A stretch of 64,000 nt of DNA from Alphaproteobacteria bacterium (GTDB taxonomy: Bacteria; Pseudomonadota; Alphaproteobacteria; Caulobacterales; Maricaulaceae): positions 496,001 to 560,000 of the forward strand of contig JANSXV010000001.1 in NCBI GenBank assembly GCA_024742735.1, in the 5' to 3' direction. Under the pieces are notes generated by a model that worked only from the letters and a program-made list of their open reading frames with translations, had not been told where the DNA came from and did no database searches. A program made the translations under genes and the position numbers. Shown here one piece after another: positions 27,876 through 37,688 of this stretch (positions are counted from its first letter, which is position 1; each line of letters opens with the position of its first letter).

Positions 27876-27984
27876 GTTCGCCCCCCTTGGAACGATCAGC
27901 GAGAGGACCTCGCCGCAGAATAAACAGACCGGAGCGTGAGAAGAATCTCCCCAGCTCCCCTAGGTGTTCGGCGCCGTCTTAACG

Positions 27985-28473
27985 CTACCGGTAGCGCGCG
28001 TCGAGTTCGAGATTCCGTGCGATTTCACGTTCCCACCGATCGCCGTTGTCGAGGAGCTTTTCCTTGTCGTAGTAGAGCTCTTCGCGGGTCTCGACGGCGA
28101 ACTCGAAATTCGGGCCTTCCACGATGGCGTCGACCGGGCACGCCTCTGCGCAGAAGCCGCAATAGATGCACTTCACCATGTCGATGTCGTAGCGCGTCGT
28201 GCGGCGCGAGCCGTCCTCGCGCGGTTCGGCCTCAATGGTGATGGCCTGGGCCGGGCACACCGCTTCGCACAGCTTGCAGGCGATGCAGCGCTCTTCTCCG
28301 TTGGCGTAGCGGCGCAGCGCATGCTGGCCGCGGAAGCGCGGGGACAGACGGCCCTTTTCGAAGGGATAGTTGATGGTCGGCTTCTTCTTGAAGAAGTAGC
28401 GCATGCCCAGCGCAAAGGCGCCCCAGAAGTCCAGGAGCGCGGCGCCGCGCAGGGTTTGAGCGATCCGGTTCAT
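27985..28473 (-). CDS. nuoI: NADH-quinone oxidoreductase subunit I (2x4Fe-4S)
   Basis: A 162-residue ferredoxin-like subunit carrying clusters N6a and N6b through [12 protein letters not shown] and [12 protein letters not shown]. The N-terminal amphipathic part ([20 protein letters not shown]) sits on the membrane. It passes electrons from NuoG to NuoB. ATG 28473 gives the normal family length; the frame stays open upstream inside nuoH, but that extension is not homologous to anything expected. Confidence 0.97.
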   Translation of the reverse strand: MNRIAQTLRGAALLDFWGAFALGMRYFFKKKPTINYPFEKGRLSPRFRGQHALRRYANGEERCIACKLCEAVCPAQAITIEAEPREDGSRRTTRYDIDMVKCIYCGFCAEACPVDAIVEGPNFEFAVETREELYYDKEKLLDNGDRWEREIARNLELDARYR

Positions 28474-28484
28474 CGTCAAAGGTC

Positions 28485-29546
28485 CTAAATGGCCTGGCCG
28501 GCGTTGGTGTAGACCACGATCCCGGCCATCACGAAGACGGCGGCGAGCGAGGTCGGCAGGAAGATTTTCCAGCCCAGACGCATGAGCTGGTCGTAGCGGT
28601 AACGCGGCACGAGCGCCTTCACCATGGCGAACATGAAGAAGAAAAACACCACCTTGATCGCGAACCAGAACACCGGCGGGATCCAGGTGAAGGGCGCGAT
28701 ATCGAAGGGCGCGTGCCAGCCGCCGAAGAAGAGCACCGTCATTAGCGCGCACATGAGCACGATGTTGAGGTACTCCCCGATCATGAACAGGAGGTAGGGC
28801 GTGGAGGAGTACTCCACCTGATAACCCGCCACGAGTTCGGATTCCGCTTCGGGCAGGTCGAAGGGCGGGCGGTTGGTTTCAGCCAGCGCGGAGATGAAGA
28901 AAATCACGAACATGGGGATCGTGATCAGGAAGGCTGGCCAAGGCAGCATGTCGAACGACAGCACATGCCAGTTCCAGAACCCACCCGCCTGGGCGTCCAC
29001 CAGCGTTGTCAGGTTCATGGTCCCGGCCATCACAAGGATCGTCACCAGCACGAAACCGATGGAGACCTCGTAGGACACCATCTGCGCGGCCGACCGGAGC
29101 GAGCCCAGGAACGGGTATTTCGAGTTCGACGCCCAGCCCCCGATGATGATCCCGTACACGCCCAGCGAGGAAATCGCGAAGATGTAAAGGATGCCGACAT
29201 TCAGATCGGAGATGACCCAGCCCGGCGCCACCGGGATCACCGCCCAGGTGATGAAGGCGAAGATGAAGGTCAGAAGCGGCGCCAGCAAAAACAGCGGCCG
29301 GTCCGCCCCGGCGGGCACCACGATCTCCTTGACCACGAACTTGATGAAGTCCGCGAAGGACTGCAGCAGGCCGAAGGCGCCGACCGTGTTGGGCCCCTTG
29401 CGCAGCTGCACCGCCGCCCAGACCTTGCGGTCCATGAGCAGCAGATAGGCCAGCGAGAGCAGCAGCACGACGATGAAGCCGAGGATCTGCCCCACCGAGG
29501 CGAGCGCGCCCCAGAGCGGTCCGAACTGGGTGACGAAATCGTACAT
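28485..29546 (-). CDS. nuoH: NADH-quinone oxidoreductase subunit H
   Basis: A 353-residue membrane subunit that forms the quinone entry site. Family signatures: [43 protein letters not shown], and [20 protein letters not shown] with its cluster of conserved acids. About eight helices. It starts 4 bp after nuoG ends, and nuoI follows 11 bp later. Nothing unusual. Confidence 0.97.
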   Translation of the reverse strand: MYDFVTQFGPLWGALASVGQILGFIVVLLLSLAYLLLMDRKVWAAVQLRKGPNTVGAFGLLQSFADFIKFVVKEIVVPAGADRPLFLLAPLLTFIFAFITWAVIPVAPGWVISDLNVGILYIFAISSLGVYGIIIGGWASNSKYPFLGSLRSAAQMVSYEVSIGFVLVTILVMAGTMNLTTLVDAQAGGFWNWHVLSFDMLPWPAFLITIPMFVIFFISALAETNRPPFDLPEAESELVAGYQVEYSSTPYLLFMIGEYLNIVLMCALMTVLFFGGWHAPFDIAPFTWIPPVFWFAIKVVFFFFMFAMVKALVPRYRYDQLMRLGWKIFLPTSLAAVFVMAGIVVYTNAGQAI

Positions 29547-29549
29547 GGC

Positions 29550-31661
29550 CTACTCCGCCGCCTGCAGTTCCGCCCGCGCGCCGGCGGCCATGGCGGAGCA
29601 TTCCGCCAGGGTTTTCGAAGCCCGCGCGATGGCGTTGGTCAGATAGAAGTCCGTGATGGGACTTTCGAACGGCGCATCGGAGACATCGCCGTCTGCGCCC
29701 AGCTGCGCCGGATCAAAGTCCGCAGCGCTCGCCGCGCCCGGTGCATGGTCGATCTCGCCGAACGTCGGGTGATCCTCGATCAGCTTCATGCGCAGCGTAT
29801 TGAGATCATCGTAAGGCAGCGTCTTGTTCAGACGCGCGGACAGGGCGCGGAAGATCGCCCAGTCTTCTTTCGCCTCACCCTTCGGGAACACCGCCCGCGC
29901 GCCCATCTGGACCCGGCCTTCGGTGTTCACGTAGAGCCCATTCTTCTCGGTGTAGGCCGCGCTCGGCAGGATGAGATCCGCGCGCATGGCGCCGGCGTCG
30001 CCGTGATGGCCCACATAGATGACGAAGGCCTGCCCCAGTCTGGACGTGTCGATCTCGTCCGCGCCGAGCAGAACCACCGTCTCCACATCGCCGCTCGACG
30101 CGCCGTCGAGCATGCCGGCGACGTCGCGGCCGCCCTCGCCCGGCAAGAAGCCGAGGTCCAGCGCGCCGACGCGGCTCGCCGCCGTGTGCAGGACGTTGAA
30201 GCCGTTCCAGCCCTCTTTCACCGCGCCGATCTTGGCGGCCAGATCGCCCGCTGCGCGCAGCACCTGAGCGCCGTCTTCACGCGCAAGAGCGCCTTGCCCC
30301 ACGATGATCATCGGACGCTCAGCGTCCTTCAGGGCCTTGATGAAGCCGGTGCGCTTCTTGGAAAGGCCCGCAAGATCCGCCGGACCGGTTCCGATATGGT
30401 CGTACTCGTAGGTCAGGTCGGCGGCTTCGCCGATCAGGCCGACCTCGCACTTGCCGGTCAGCCAGCGCTGGCGGATGCGGGCGTTCAGAACCGGCGATTC
30501 CAGGCGAGGGTTGGAACCGACGATCAGAATGGCGTCGGCCTTGTCGATGCCGGCGATGGTGGAGTTGAACAGATAGCCCTCGCGGCCCTGCCCGCCGATC
30601 TTCGCGCCGTCCTGACGGCAGTCGAGGCTGGTCACGCCGAGCGCATCAAACAGGTCCTTGGCGGCCTTCAGGCCTTCCACGTCATTGAGGTCGCCCGCGA
30701 TCACGCCGATCTTCGACGCGTCGCCGGAGAGCTTCTCCGCCGCGATGCCGAGCGCTTCTTCCCAGGCCACCGGGGCCAGCTTGCCGTCGCGGCGCGCATA
30801 GGGCCGGTCCAGACGCTGGCGGCTGAGCCCGTCCCAGACGAAGCGGGTCTTGTCGGAGATCCACTCCTCGTTCACGTCGTCATGGATGCGCGGCATGATG
30901 CGCAGCACGCCGCCCATGCGCGCGTCAACGCGGATATTGGCGCCCAGCGCGTCCATCACGTCGATGGTCTCGGTCTTGTTCAGCTCCCAGGGCCGCGCAT
31001 TGAAGGCGTAGGGCTTGGAGGTGAGCGCGCCGACCGGGCACAGATCGATGACGTTGCCGGAGAGTTCCGACGTCATGGACTGCTCCAGATAGGTGGTGAT
31101 CTCCATGTCCTCGCCGCGCCCCGTCGCGCCGAGCTCCGGAACGCCCGCGATCTCGGTGGAGAAACGCACGCAGCGCGTGCACTGGATGCAGCGGGTCATG
31201 ATCGTCTTGATCAGCGGGCCCATATTCTTGTCTTCGACCGCGCGCTTGTTCTCCGCGAAACGCGAGCCGGAGCGGCCATAGGCCATGGACTGGTCCTGCA
31301 GGTCGCATTCCCCGCCCTGGTCGCAGATCGGGCAGTCGAGCGGGTGATTGATGAGCAGGAACTCCATCACCCCTTCGCGCGCCTTCTTCACCAGCGGTGA
31401 CAACGTGCGCATCTGCGGCGGCTCGCCATTGGGCCCGCCGCGCATGTCCTTCACCAGAAAGGCGCACGACGCCACGGGCTTGGGCGCGCCGACCAGCTCC
31501 ACCAAGCACATGCGGCAATTGCCCGCGACCGAAAGCCGCTCGTGATAGCAGAAGCGCGGGATCTCACGGCCCGCAGCCTCGGAGGCCTGCAGGAGATTAT
31601 ACTCCTGCGGAACGGTGACTTCCTCGCCGTCGATGACGATGGTGCGCATATTCTCAGACAT
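29550..31661 (-). CDS. nuoG: NADH-quinone oxidoreductase subunit G
   Basis: A 703-residue peripheral-arm subunit. The N-terminal 2Fe-2S domain (EIPRFCYHERLSVAGNCRMC), the HxxxCxxC...C segment (NHPLDCPICDQGGECDLQD) and the CIQCTRCVRF 4Fe-4S site are all present, followed by a molybdopterin-oxidoreductase-like domain that has lost its cofactor in this family. It begins inside the last codons of the 71-residue membrane protein gene (8-bp overlap). Length is normal for alphaproteobacteria. Confidence 0.97.
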   Translation of the reverse strand: MSENMRTIVIDGEEVTVPQEYNLLQASEAAGREIPRFCYHERLSVAGNCRMCLVELVGAPKPVASCAFLVKDMRGGPNGEPPQMRTLSPLVKKAREGVMEFLLINHPLDCPICDQGGECDLQDQSMAYGRSGSRFAENKRAVEDKNMGPLIKTIMTRCIQCTRCVRFSTEIAGVPELGATGRGEDMEITTYLEQSMTSELSGNVIDLCPVGALTSKPYAFNARPWELNKTETIDVMDALGANIRVDARMGGVLRIMPRIHDDVNEEWISDKTRFVWDGLSRQRLDRPYARRDGKLAPVAWEEALGIAAEKLSGDASKIGVIAGDLNDVEGLKAAKDLFDALGVTSLDCRQDGAKIGGQGREGYLFNSTIAGIDKADAILIVGSNPRLESPVLNARIRQRWLTGKCEVGLIGEAADLTYEYDHIGTGPADLAGLSKKRTGFIKALKDAERPMIIVGQGALAREDGAQVLRAAGDLAAKIGAVKEGWNGFNVLHTAASRVGALDLGFLPGEGGRDVAGMLDGASSGDVETVVLLGADEIDTSRLGQAFVIYVGHHGDAGAMRADLILPSAAYTEKNGLYVNTEGRVQMGARAVFPKGEAKEDWAIFRALSARLNKTLPYDDLNTLRMKLIEDHPTFGEIDHAPGAASAADFDPAQLGADGDVSDAPFESPITDFYLTNAIARASKTLAECSAMAAGARAELQAAE

Positions 31662-31869
31662 TGTCCGATCCAGCTTTCTTGAGGGCGGGCCAGTCGATGA
31701 ATGCGAGAACCCAGAGCAAAATCAGGTTCACGAGCGGAACAATCGCCAAAATACCAAGCGCTCCGGGCAAGCCCGTGCGTGCGATAATCCGCCAGCACGG
31801 GAACACGACAACGATCGCGTATAAAACAAGCAGTAACAGAACAGTAAGATTTGGCGTCGATGCACCCAT
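31654..31869 (-). CDS. 71-residue two-helix membrane protein between nuoF and nuoG
   Basis: A small membrane protein: helix 1 at about 8-28 (LTVLLLLVLYAIVVVFP), then WRIIARTGLPGALGILAIVP and helix 2 with the PLVNLILLWVLAFIDWP pattern seen in many short bacterial inner-membrane proteins of unknown function. It starts 5 bp after nuoF and overlaps nuoG by 8 bp, so it must be cotranslated with Complex I. It is not a standard Nuo subunit. A supernumerary subunit or assembly helper is possible; there is no direct evidence. Confidence 0.75.
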   Translation of the reverse strand: MGASTPNLTVLLLLVLYAIVVVFPCWRIIARTGLPGALGILAIVPLVNLILLWVLAFIDWPALKKAGSDNV

Positions 31870-31874
31870 GTGCC

Positions 31875-33185
31875 CTACTCCGCCGCCACCGCGCCAGTGA
31901 ACACCGGCCGGCCGGCGCGGTAGTTCTCGATGCGCTCTTCGATCTCGTGGCGGAAATGGCGGATGAGGCCCTGGACCGGCCAGGCCGCCGCATCGCCGAG
32001 CGCGCAGATGGTGTGGCCTTCCACCTGACCGGCCACGTCCAGCAGATCATCGATCTCGCTGGTTTCCGCCTCGCCGCGCGCCATGCGCTCCAGCACGCGC
32101 CACATCCAGCCGGTGCCTTCCCGGCACGGCGTGCACTGGCCGCAGCTTTCGTGCTTGTAGAAATAGGAGATGCGCGCGATCGCCTTCACCACGTCGGTGG
32201 ACTTGTCCATGACGATGACGGCGGCGGTGCCCAGGCCCGACTTGTGCTCCTTGAGCGCGTCGAAATCCATCAGCACGTCGTCGCAGATATCCTTGGGGAT
32301 CAGCGGCACGGATGACCCGCCCGGAATCACCGCCTTCAGATTGTCCCAGCCGCCGCGAACGCCGCCGCAATACTGATCGATCAGCGTGCGCAGCGGGATG
32401 GACATGGCCTCCTCCACATTGCACGGCGCATTCACATGGCCGGAGATGGAGAAGACTTTCGTGCCGGTGTTACCGTCGCGGCCAAAGCCCGCGAACCAGT
32501 CCGCGCCCCGGCGCAGGATGGTCGGCACCACGGCGATGGATTCCACGTTGTTGACCGTCGTCGGCGCGCCGTAGAGGCCGGCATTGGCCGGAAACGGCGG
32601 CTTCATGCGCGGCTGACCCTTCTTGCCTTCCAGGCTTTCCAGAAGCGCGGTCTCTTCCCCGCAGATATAGGCGCCCGCGCCATGGTGGACATAGAGATGA
32701 AAGTCCCAGCCATGGATGTTGTCGTCGCCGATCAGCTTCGCGTCGTAGGCCTCTTTGATGGCCTGCTCCAGTACCGACAGCTCGTACTGGTACTCGCCGC
32801 GGATATAGATGTAGCAGGCATGGGCCTGCATGGCGTAGCTGGCGATCAGGCAGCCTTCGATGAGGTGATGCGGATCATTGCGCATCATCTCCCGGTCCTT
32901 GCAGGTGCCGGGTTCGGATTCGTCGGCGTTGACGACCAGGTAGTGCGGGCGCGCGCCGACCTCCTTGGGCATGAAGGACCATTTCAGGCCGGTCGGGAAA
33001 CCCGCCCCGCCCCGGCCGCGCAGGCCGGACTTCTTCACCTCGCCGATGATCCAGTCCCGGCCCTGTTCCAGCATTTCGCGCGTGCCGTTCCAGCACCCGC
33101 GCTGCTTCGCCGCCTCCAGGCGCCAGTCATGGCGGCCGTAGAGATTGGTGAAGATCCGGTCTTTATCCTGCAGAAGCTGGGTCAT
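31875..33185 (-). CDS. nuoF: NADH-quinone oxidoreductase subunit F
   Basis: The 436-residue NADH dehydrogenase flavoprotein. The FMN/NADH site is [17 protein letters not shown] and [16 protein letters not shown], then [19 protein letters not shown]. The N3 4Fe-4S cluster is held by [11 protein letters not shown] and a later Cys ([10 protein letters not shown]). It accepts hydride from NADH. Its ATG overlaps the stop of the 61-residue membrane protein gene (ATGA). Confidence 0.97.
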   Translation of the reverse strand: MTQLLQDKDRIFTNLYGRHDWRLEAAKQRGCWNGTREMLEQGRDWIIGEVKKSGLRGRGGAGFPTGLKWSFMPKEVGARPHYLVVNADESEPGTCKDREMMRNDPHHLIEGCLIASYAMQAHACYIYIRGEYQYELSVLEQAIKEAYDAKLIGDDNIHGWDFHLYVHHGAGAYICGEETALLESLEGKKGQPRMKPPFPANAGLYGAPTTVNNVESIAVVPTILRRGADWFAGFGRDGNTGTKVFSISGHVNAPCNVEEAMSIPLRTLIDQYCGGVRGGWDNLKAVIPGGSSVPLIPKDICDDVLMDFDALKEHKSGLGTAAVIVMDKSTDVVKAIARISYFYKHESCGQCTPCREGTGWMWRVLERMARGEAETSEIDDLLDVAGQVEGHTICALGDAAAWPVQGLIRHFRHEIEERIENYRAGRPVFTGAVAAE

Positions 33186-33367
33186 TCGCCCTTCTCTCCG
33201 CTCTTTTTCAACCCGCCGACCGCGGAGAGCACCGCCAGGCCGACGCCGACGACCAGGAGCCCCATGGCTACAAGCATGCTGGGCTCTCCGGTCTGAATGA
33301 AATCATGGGCCCAATAGGCCGCGAGCGCGGTCGCCACGATCAGAAGGATGATGCGCACGGCCGCCAT
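33182..33367 (-). CDS. 61-residue two-helix membrane protein between nuoE and nuoF
   Basis: A very small membrane protein: helix 1 at about 3-20 ([20 protein letters not shown]) and helix 2 at about 30-50 ([21 protein letters not shown]), with a basic then acidic tail (KKSGEKGE). It starts 3 bp after nuoE and overlaps nuoF by 4 bp. No family recognised. The tight coupling to two core subunits on both sides argues that it is a real gene and is made with Complex I. Function unknown. Confidence 0.7.
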   Translation of the reverse strand: MAAVRIILLIVATALAAYWAHDFIQTGEPSMLVAMGLLVVGVGLAVLSAVGGLKKSGEKGE

Positions 33368-33370
33368 GGG

Positions 33371-34204
33371 TCAGTCGTCCTTGTTCTTTGGCGCCTTGGG
33401 ACGCGCGGCCTTGGGCTTTTCAGCCTCGGCCTTGTCCTTGGGCGCAGGCTTGGCCGTCGCCGGACCGGTCTTCGCCTTGCTCTTCGCGCGCGCACTGCTG
33501 GGCCGCTTCGTGCTCGGCTCCGGGTCGGACTTGCGCTCATCGGTGTTGGGCAGAAGGTCGATGGCCGCCGCGCGCGAGCCGTCATAGAGCGTCGCGTCTT
33601 CCAGCACCTTCACCTTGGCCTGCGTCGGTTCTGAACAGGCCCGCCCGGAGATCGGCCCGGCCTTTACGGCCTTGCCGGCGGCGAGATCATCGAGCATCTG
33701 CTCCAGCGCTTCGGCTGTGAGGTCCTCGTAGTACAGATCGCCCTCGGTGTTTGAGATCTGGACCATGGGCGCGTTGGCGCAGGCGCCCAGACACTCCACC
33801 TCTTCCCAGGCGAGCTTGCCGTCAGCGCTGACATGGTCGCGGCCCTTGGGTCCGATCTTCTTCTCGCACACCGCCTTCAGCGTATCGGCGCCGCGCAGCC
33901 AGCACGGCGTCGTGCCGCACACCTGAATCAGGTGCGTGCCCGTCGGGCCGAGATTGAACATGGTGTAGAAGGTCGCGACCTCGAGTACGCGGATGTACGG
34001 CATGCCGCAGGCTTCCGCGATCACGCGCATGGCCGGCTCGCTGACCCAGTTCTCCTGCTTCTGGGCGATCCAGAGCAGCGGGATGACGGCCGAGGCCTTG
34101 CGGTCCTCAGGATATTTGGCCAGCCAGAAATCCACCTTCGCCTGGCTCTCCTTTGAGAAGGCGAAGCTGTCGGGCTGCTCCTTTGCGATACGGCGCACGC
34201 TCAT
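33371..34204 (-). CDS. nuoE: NADH-quinone oxidoreductase subunit E with basic C-terminal tail
   Basis: A 277-residue thioredoxin-like subunit carrying the N1a 2Fe-2S cluster through VCGTTPCWLRGA and ECLGACANAPMVQ. After about residue 224 there is a long low-complexity tail rich in Lys, Ala, Pro and Ser (SARAKSKAKTGPATAK). Alphaproteobacterial NuoE proteins often carry a C-terminal extension, but this one is long and likely disordered. Its ATG overlaps the NTF2-like gene (ATGA). Confidence 0.95.
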   Translation of the reverse strand: MSVRRIAKEQPDSFAFSKESQAKVDFWLAKYPEDRKASAVIPLLWIAQKQENWVSEPAMRVIAEACGMPYIRVLEVATFYTMFNLGPTGTHLIQVCGTTPCWLRGADTLKAVCEKKIGPKGRDHVSADGKLAWEEVECLGACANAPMVQISNTEGDLYYEDLTAEALEQMLDDLAAGKAVKAGPISGRACSEPTQAKVKVLEDATLYDGSRAAAIDLLPNTDERKSDPEPSTKRPSSARAKSKAKTGPATAKPAPKDKAEAEKPKAARPKAPKNKDD

Positions 34205-34584
34205 GAGGGCCGCCCCTCCTTGATGAAGTCCACGCGCGCGATGAGCCCATCGCGCACGGTGTAGATGACGACGAGATCGGTCGGCTCGCTCGCAGCGCGC
34301 CCGTTCAGCCAGACGCGCTCATGGTCGATCACGCGATCGCCGATGACGGCGCGGTGTACGGCGATCGCCTCAAGCCCCTCGGACTTGAACCGCTCGGCAT
34401 AGCGCGTGCGGAATGCGTCCTGTCCCTTGATCGCCAGGACGCCGGGAAACTCATAGACTTCCACATCCGGCGCGAAGCACGCCGCAAAGGCGTCCAGATC
34501 GCGCGCATTGTAGGCGGCGAGCTGGCGCTCGGCGGCCATGGCCGGGCTCCGGGCTTCGGTCGCTATGGCTGCAGCGGCGAGCAT
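34201..34584 (-). CDS. NTF2/SnoaL-like protein between nuoD and nuoE
   Basis: A 127-residue protein with the cone-fold pattern of SnoaL/NTF2-like domains: LAAYNARDLDAFAACFAPDVEVYEFPG, then IKGQDAFRTRYAERF and DHERVWLNGR... with LVVIYTVRDGLIARVDFI at the end. Such domains bind small hydrophobic molecules, either as enzymes or as scaffolds. The first 15 residues are hydrophobic but no clear signal peptide is present. It shares one base with the nuoD stop and four with the nuoE start, so it is fully embedded in the nuo operon. Confidence 0.8.
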   Translation of the reverse strand: MLAAAAIATEARSPAMAAERQLAAYNARDLDAFAACFAPDVEVYEFPGVLAIKGQDAFRTRYAERFKSEGLEAIAVHRAVIGDRVIDHERVWLNGRAASEPTDLVVIYTVRDGLIARVDFIKEGRPS

Positions 34585-35774
34585 CAGCGGTCGATCTCCC
34601 CGAACACGATGTCCAGCGAGCCCAGGATCGCGGAGACGTCCGCGAGCATGTGACCCTTGTTCAGGTGGTCCATGGCGGCCAGGTGCGGGAAGCCCGGCGC
34701 GCGGATCTTCAGGCGATAGGGCTTGTTGCCGCCATCGGCGATCATGTAGACGCCGAACTCGCCCTTGGGCGCTTCGACGGCCGCGTAGGCCTGCCCTTCA
34801 GGTACGTGGACGCCCTCGGTATAGAGCTTGAAGTGATGGATGAGCGCTTCCATGGAGCGTTTCATCTCGGCCCGGCGCGGCGGGGCAAACTTGGTGTCCG
34901 TGGGCAGCACCTCGCCCTGATTGGCGTCTTTGCTCAGCCACTCGCAGCATTGCTGCATAATCTTCACGCTCTCGCGCATCTCTTCCATGCGGCAGAGATA
35001 GCGGTCGTAATTATCGCCGTTCTTGCCGAGCGGAATCTTGAATTCCAGCTCGTCATAGACCTCATAGGGCTGGGACTTGCGCAGGTCCCAGGCCATGCCG
35101 GAGCCGCGCACCATCACGCCGGAGAACCCCCAGGCGAGCGCGTCTTCCTTGCTCACCACGCCGATATCGACATTGCGCGCCTTGAAGATGCGGTTGCCGG
35201 TCAGCAGGGTCTCGAGGTCATCGATGTGCTGACCGAATTGCTCGGTCCACGCAAAGATGTCGTCGATCAGCTCCTGGGGCAGGTCCTGGTGAACCCCGCC
35301 GGGGCGGAAATAATGGGCGTGAAGGCGTGCGCCGGACGCGCGCTCGTAGAAGCCCATGAGCTTCTCACGCTCCTCAAAGCCCCACAGCGGCGGCGTCAGC
35401 GCGCCCACATCCATGGCCTGCGTCGTGATGTTCAGCAGGTGATTGAGAATCCGGCCGATCTCGCAATACAAGACGCGTACATAGGAGCCTCGCTTGGGCA
35501 CCGGGATGCCCGCCAGGCGCTCAGCGGCCAGGCAGAAGGCGTGCTCCTGGTTCATGGGCGCGACGTAATCGAGGCGGTCGAAATAGCCGATGCCCTGAAG
35601 GTAGGTCTTGTGCTCCAGCAGCTTTTCGGTGCCGCGGTGCAGAAGGCCGATATGGGGATCGACGCGCTCGACCACCTCCCCGTCCAGCTCCAGCACAAGG
35701 CGCAGCACGCCGTGCGCGGCCGGGTGAACCGGGCCGAAATTGATCGTGAAATTGCGAAGGTCTGTTTCAGCCAT
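34584..35774 (-). CDS. nuoD: NADH-quinone oxidoreductase subunit D
   Basis: A 396-residue 49-kDa-type subunit lining the quinone pocket. It begins with [19 protein letters not shown] (the HxxH loop for quinone) and contains [24 protein letters not shown] 35774 is chosen because MAETDLRN matches the family start; an in-frame start at 35840 would run into nuoC. It is separate from NuoC here, unlike the fused NuoCD of enterobacteria. Five bases separate the two. Confidence 0.97.
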   Translation of the reverse strand: MAETDLRNFTINFGPVHPAAHGVLRLVLELDGEVVERVDPHIGLLHRGTEKLLEHKTYLQGIGYFDRLDYVAPMNQEHAFCLAAERLAGIPVPKRGSYVRVLYCEIGRILNHLLNITTQAMDVGALTPPLWGFEEREKLMGFYERASGARLHAHYFRPGGVHQDLPQELIDDIFAWTEQFGQHIDDLETLLTGNRIFKARNVDIGVVSKEDALAWGFSGVMVRGSGMAWDLRKSQPYEVYDELEFKIPLGKNGDNYDRYLCRMEEMRESVKIMQQCCEWLSKDANQGEVLPTDTKFAPPRRAEMKRSMEALIHHFKLYTEGVHVPEGQAYAAVEAPKGEFGVYMIADGGNKPYRLKIRAPGFPHLAAMDHLNKGHMLADVSAILGSLDIVFGEIDR

Positions 35775-35779
35775 GGGTC

Positions 35780-36397
35780 TTACGCCTTGCCCTCTTCGGC
35801 CTTTTCGTCGCCCGGCAGGACGTATTTCGCGCCCTCCCACGGGGAGAGGAAATCAAAGTCGCGATATTCCTGGACCAGCTCGACCGGCTCATAGACGACC
35901 CGCTTTTCTTCCTCGTCATAAACGACCTGGGTGAAACCGGAGAGCGGGAAGTCCTTGCGGAGCGGATAACCGTGGAAGCCGTAATCGGTCAGGATCCGGC
36001 GCAGATCCGGGTGGTTGTCGAACAGAATGCCGTACATGTCGAAGGCTTCGCGCTCGAACCAGTTGGCGGCCGGGAAGATCTCGACGATGGACTCCACCGC
36101 CGTGTCTTCATCGGTCGCGGCGATCACCCGCACGCGATGGTTCAGGTGCATGGACAGCAGGTGATAGACCACGTCGAAGCGGTCGGCGCGGCTCGGCCAG
36201 TCGACACCGCAAATATCGATCAGCGTCGTAAAGCGGCACTGGGCATCGTCGCGCAGGAAACGGATCACTTTCGCCACCCGATCGCGATGGATCGTCACCG
36301 TCAGCTCGCCATGGGCGACCTCGAACCCCGTGACGTCTTCATCCAGCGCAGCGGCGATATGTTCGCCGAGGGCCTGGAGGGCTTCTGTCGTGCTCAT
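35780..36397 (-). CDS. nuoC: NADH-quinone oxidoreductase subunit C
   Basis: A 205-residue 30-kDa-type subunit of the peripheral arm. The signature [20 protein letters not shown] and the following [19 protein letters not shown], then [11 protein letters not shown]-like [13 protein letters not shown], are all present. The C-terminal 30 residues are charged. It lies 20 bp downstream of nuoB and 5 bp upstream of nuoD. Confidence 0.97.
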   Translation of the reverse strand: MSTTEALQALGEHIAAALDEDVTGFEVAHGELTVTIHRDRVAKVIRFLRDDAQCRFTTLIDICGVDWPSRADRFDVVYHLLSMHLNHRVRVIAATDEDTAVESIVEIFPAANWFEREAFDMYGILFDNHPDLRRILTDYGFHGYPLRKDFPLSGFTQVVYDEEEKRVVYEPVELVQEYRDFDFLSPWEGAKYVLPGDEKAEEGKA

Positions 36398-36417
36398 CTC
36401 AGCGTCCTCTCGCCGGC

Positions 36418-36981
36418 TTAGCGCTCAATGGAGCCTTCGCGGCGGATTTTCTTCTGCAGCTGCAGGATCCCGTAAACCAGCGCCTCGGCGGTCGGCGGGC
36501 AGCCTGGCACGTAAATGTCCACCGGCACGATGCGGTCACAGCCGCGCACGACCGAGTAGGAATAGTGGTAATACCCGCCGCCATTGGCGCAGCTGCCCAT
36601 GGAGATGACGTACCGCGGCTCGGGCATCTGGTCGTAGACCTTGCGCAGAGCCGGAGCCATCTTGTTGGTCAGCGTTCCCGCCACGATCATCACATCGGAC
36701 TGGCGCGGCGACCCTCGCGGCGCAGCGCCCAGACGCTCGAGGTCATAGCGCGGCATGGAGGCCTGCATCATCTCCACCGCGCAGCACGCCAGGCCGAACG
36801 TCATCCACATCAGCGAGCCGGTGCGCGCCCACGTGATGAGGTCGTCGGCCCGCGCGACCAGAAAGCCCTTGTCGGCCAGCTGATCGGAGACGCCGTCAAA
36901 GAACGGATCGTGCTTCTTGGGATCGTACAGCGGGGTCTTGGCGGTCGCCGCGCCGCCCGCAGGGACTGTCGCGTCTGCCAT
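36418..36981 (-). CDS. nuoB: NADH-quinone oxidoreductase subunit B
   Basis: A 187-residue subunit with the terminal 4Fe-4S cluster N2. Its ligands are the tandem cysteines in [12 protein letters not shown], the Cys of [18 protein letters not shown] and the Cys of [12 protein letters not shown]. Residues after [20 protein letters not shown] form the quinone-facing surface. It follows nuoA by 3 bp. Normal in every respect. Confidence 0.97.
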   Translation of the reverse strand: MADATVPAGGAATAKTPLYDPKKHDPFFDGVSDQLADKGFLVARADDLITWARTGSLMWMTFGLACCAVEMMQASMPRYDLERLGAAPRGSPRQSDVMIVAGTLTNKMAPALRKVYDQMPEPRYVISMGSCANGGGYYHYSYSVVRGCDRIVPVDIYVPGCPPTAEALVYGILQLQKKIRREGSIER

Positions 36982-36984
36982 GAT

Positions 36985-37350
36985 CTACTCCCAGTCCAGC
37001 GCGCCTTTGCGCCATTCGTAGAGGAACCCGACCGTCAACACGGCAAGGAATACAGCCATGGACCAGAAGGCGAAGATGTTTCCGTCGAAGATCGGGAATA
37101 TCCACGGGAACAGGAACGCCACCTCCAGGTCGAAGATGATGAACAGGATGGCCACCAGATAGAAGCGCACGTCGAACTTCATGCGCGCATCGTCGAATGC
37201 GTTGAAGCCGCATTCGTATGTCGACACCTTCTCCGGGTCCGGATCGGACGGGGCCAGGATGTAAGCGCCCAGGATGAACGCCACGCCCATCACCGCAGCG
37301 ATCGCCAGGAAGATCAGGATCGGAAGGTATTCCAGAAGAAGCGCGTTCAT
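36985..37350 (-). CDS. nuoA: NADH-quinone oxidoreductase subunit A
   Basis: A 121-residue three-helix membrane subunit; [23 protein letters not shown] is the conserved Cys-containing loop at the quinone cavity, followed by [16 protein letters not shown]. First gene of the nuo operon. Upstream on the same strand is a plausible promoter (37476-37504), giving a leader of roughly 120 bases, and a perfect 16-bp palindrome further upstream. Confidence 0.97.
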   Translation of the reverse strand: MNALLLEYLPILIFLAIAAVMGVAFILGAYILAPSDPDPEKVSTYECGFNAFDDARMKFDVRFYLVAILFIIFDLEVAFLFPWIFPIFDGNIFAFWSMAVFLAVLTVGFLYEWRKGALDWE

Positions 37351-37475
37351 GTCGCCGTCGCACCTGGGCCGTTGTCATCGGATATGGACCGGTGGGCGGA
37401 GCACGGCGACGCGGCGCGCGGTCGCGCCCCACCTCGTCGCATGCCGCTGGACAAGCCCGGCCGCGATTTGGCCGG

Positions 37476-37504
37476 AAGCTAGTCGGATGCGTTTCGAGCC
37501 GCAA
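37476..37504 (-). promoter_or_regulatory. Candidate nuoA promoter
   Basis: On the minus strand, TTGCGG (37504-37499), a 17-base spacer, then TAGCTT (37481-37476). The start site would be near 37469, about 120 bases before the nuoA ATG. The -35 box is the form common in Caulobacter-type housekeeping promoters; the -10 box is only a partial match. Confidence 0.4.
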
Positions 37505-37519
37505 GGCGAAAGCGCGCCC

Positions 37520-37535
37520 GTTTCAGGCCTGAAAC
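37520..37535. promoter_or_regulatory. Perfect 16-bp palindrome GTTTCAGGCCTGAAAC
   Basis: GTTTCAGG-CCTGAAAC with no loop. Its centre lies about 58 bp upstream of the predicted nuoA start site, where class I activators usually bind. It could equally serve macA on the other strand. No regulator gene for it is recognised in the window. Confidence 0.45.
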
Positions 37536-37688
37536 AGCCGGTTTGGCGGGTTTGTCTGCAACTGATTTGCAAATGCGCTTCAGCGCGCTTCGGGGCCATT
37601 GCCAAACGCGGCGCATGGCTCATTTTAGCGGCATGAATTGAAGGCTCGCCGGGCGCCAGCGCGGCGCTGATCCAAGGACCATTTTGCT

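Larger units (their letters stand above)
37351..37688. other. 338-bp divergent intergenic region nuoA/macA
   Basis: The only gene-free stretch over 300 bases. It holds the likely nuoA promoter (37476-37504, minus strand), a 16-bp perfect palindrome (37520-37535), a 10-bp palindrome ATTTGCAAAT (37565-37574), and a weak plus-strand candidate promoter for macA (TTGCCA at 37599-37604 with an ATTTTA 17 bp later). No RNA gene or riboswitch fold was recognised. Confidence 0.6.

Noticed and set aside
27876-27984. 109-bp gap between nuoJ and nuoI checked for a small gene
   Set aside because: No start codon with a ribosome site leads to a credible ORF on the minus strand.
28965-31400. Very long open frame on the plus strand opposite nuoG/nuoH
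   Set aside because: Same cause: antisense to conserved nuo genes, no domain content.
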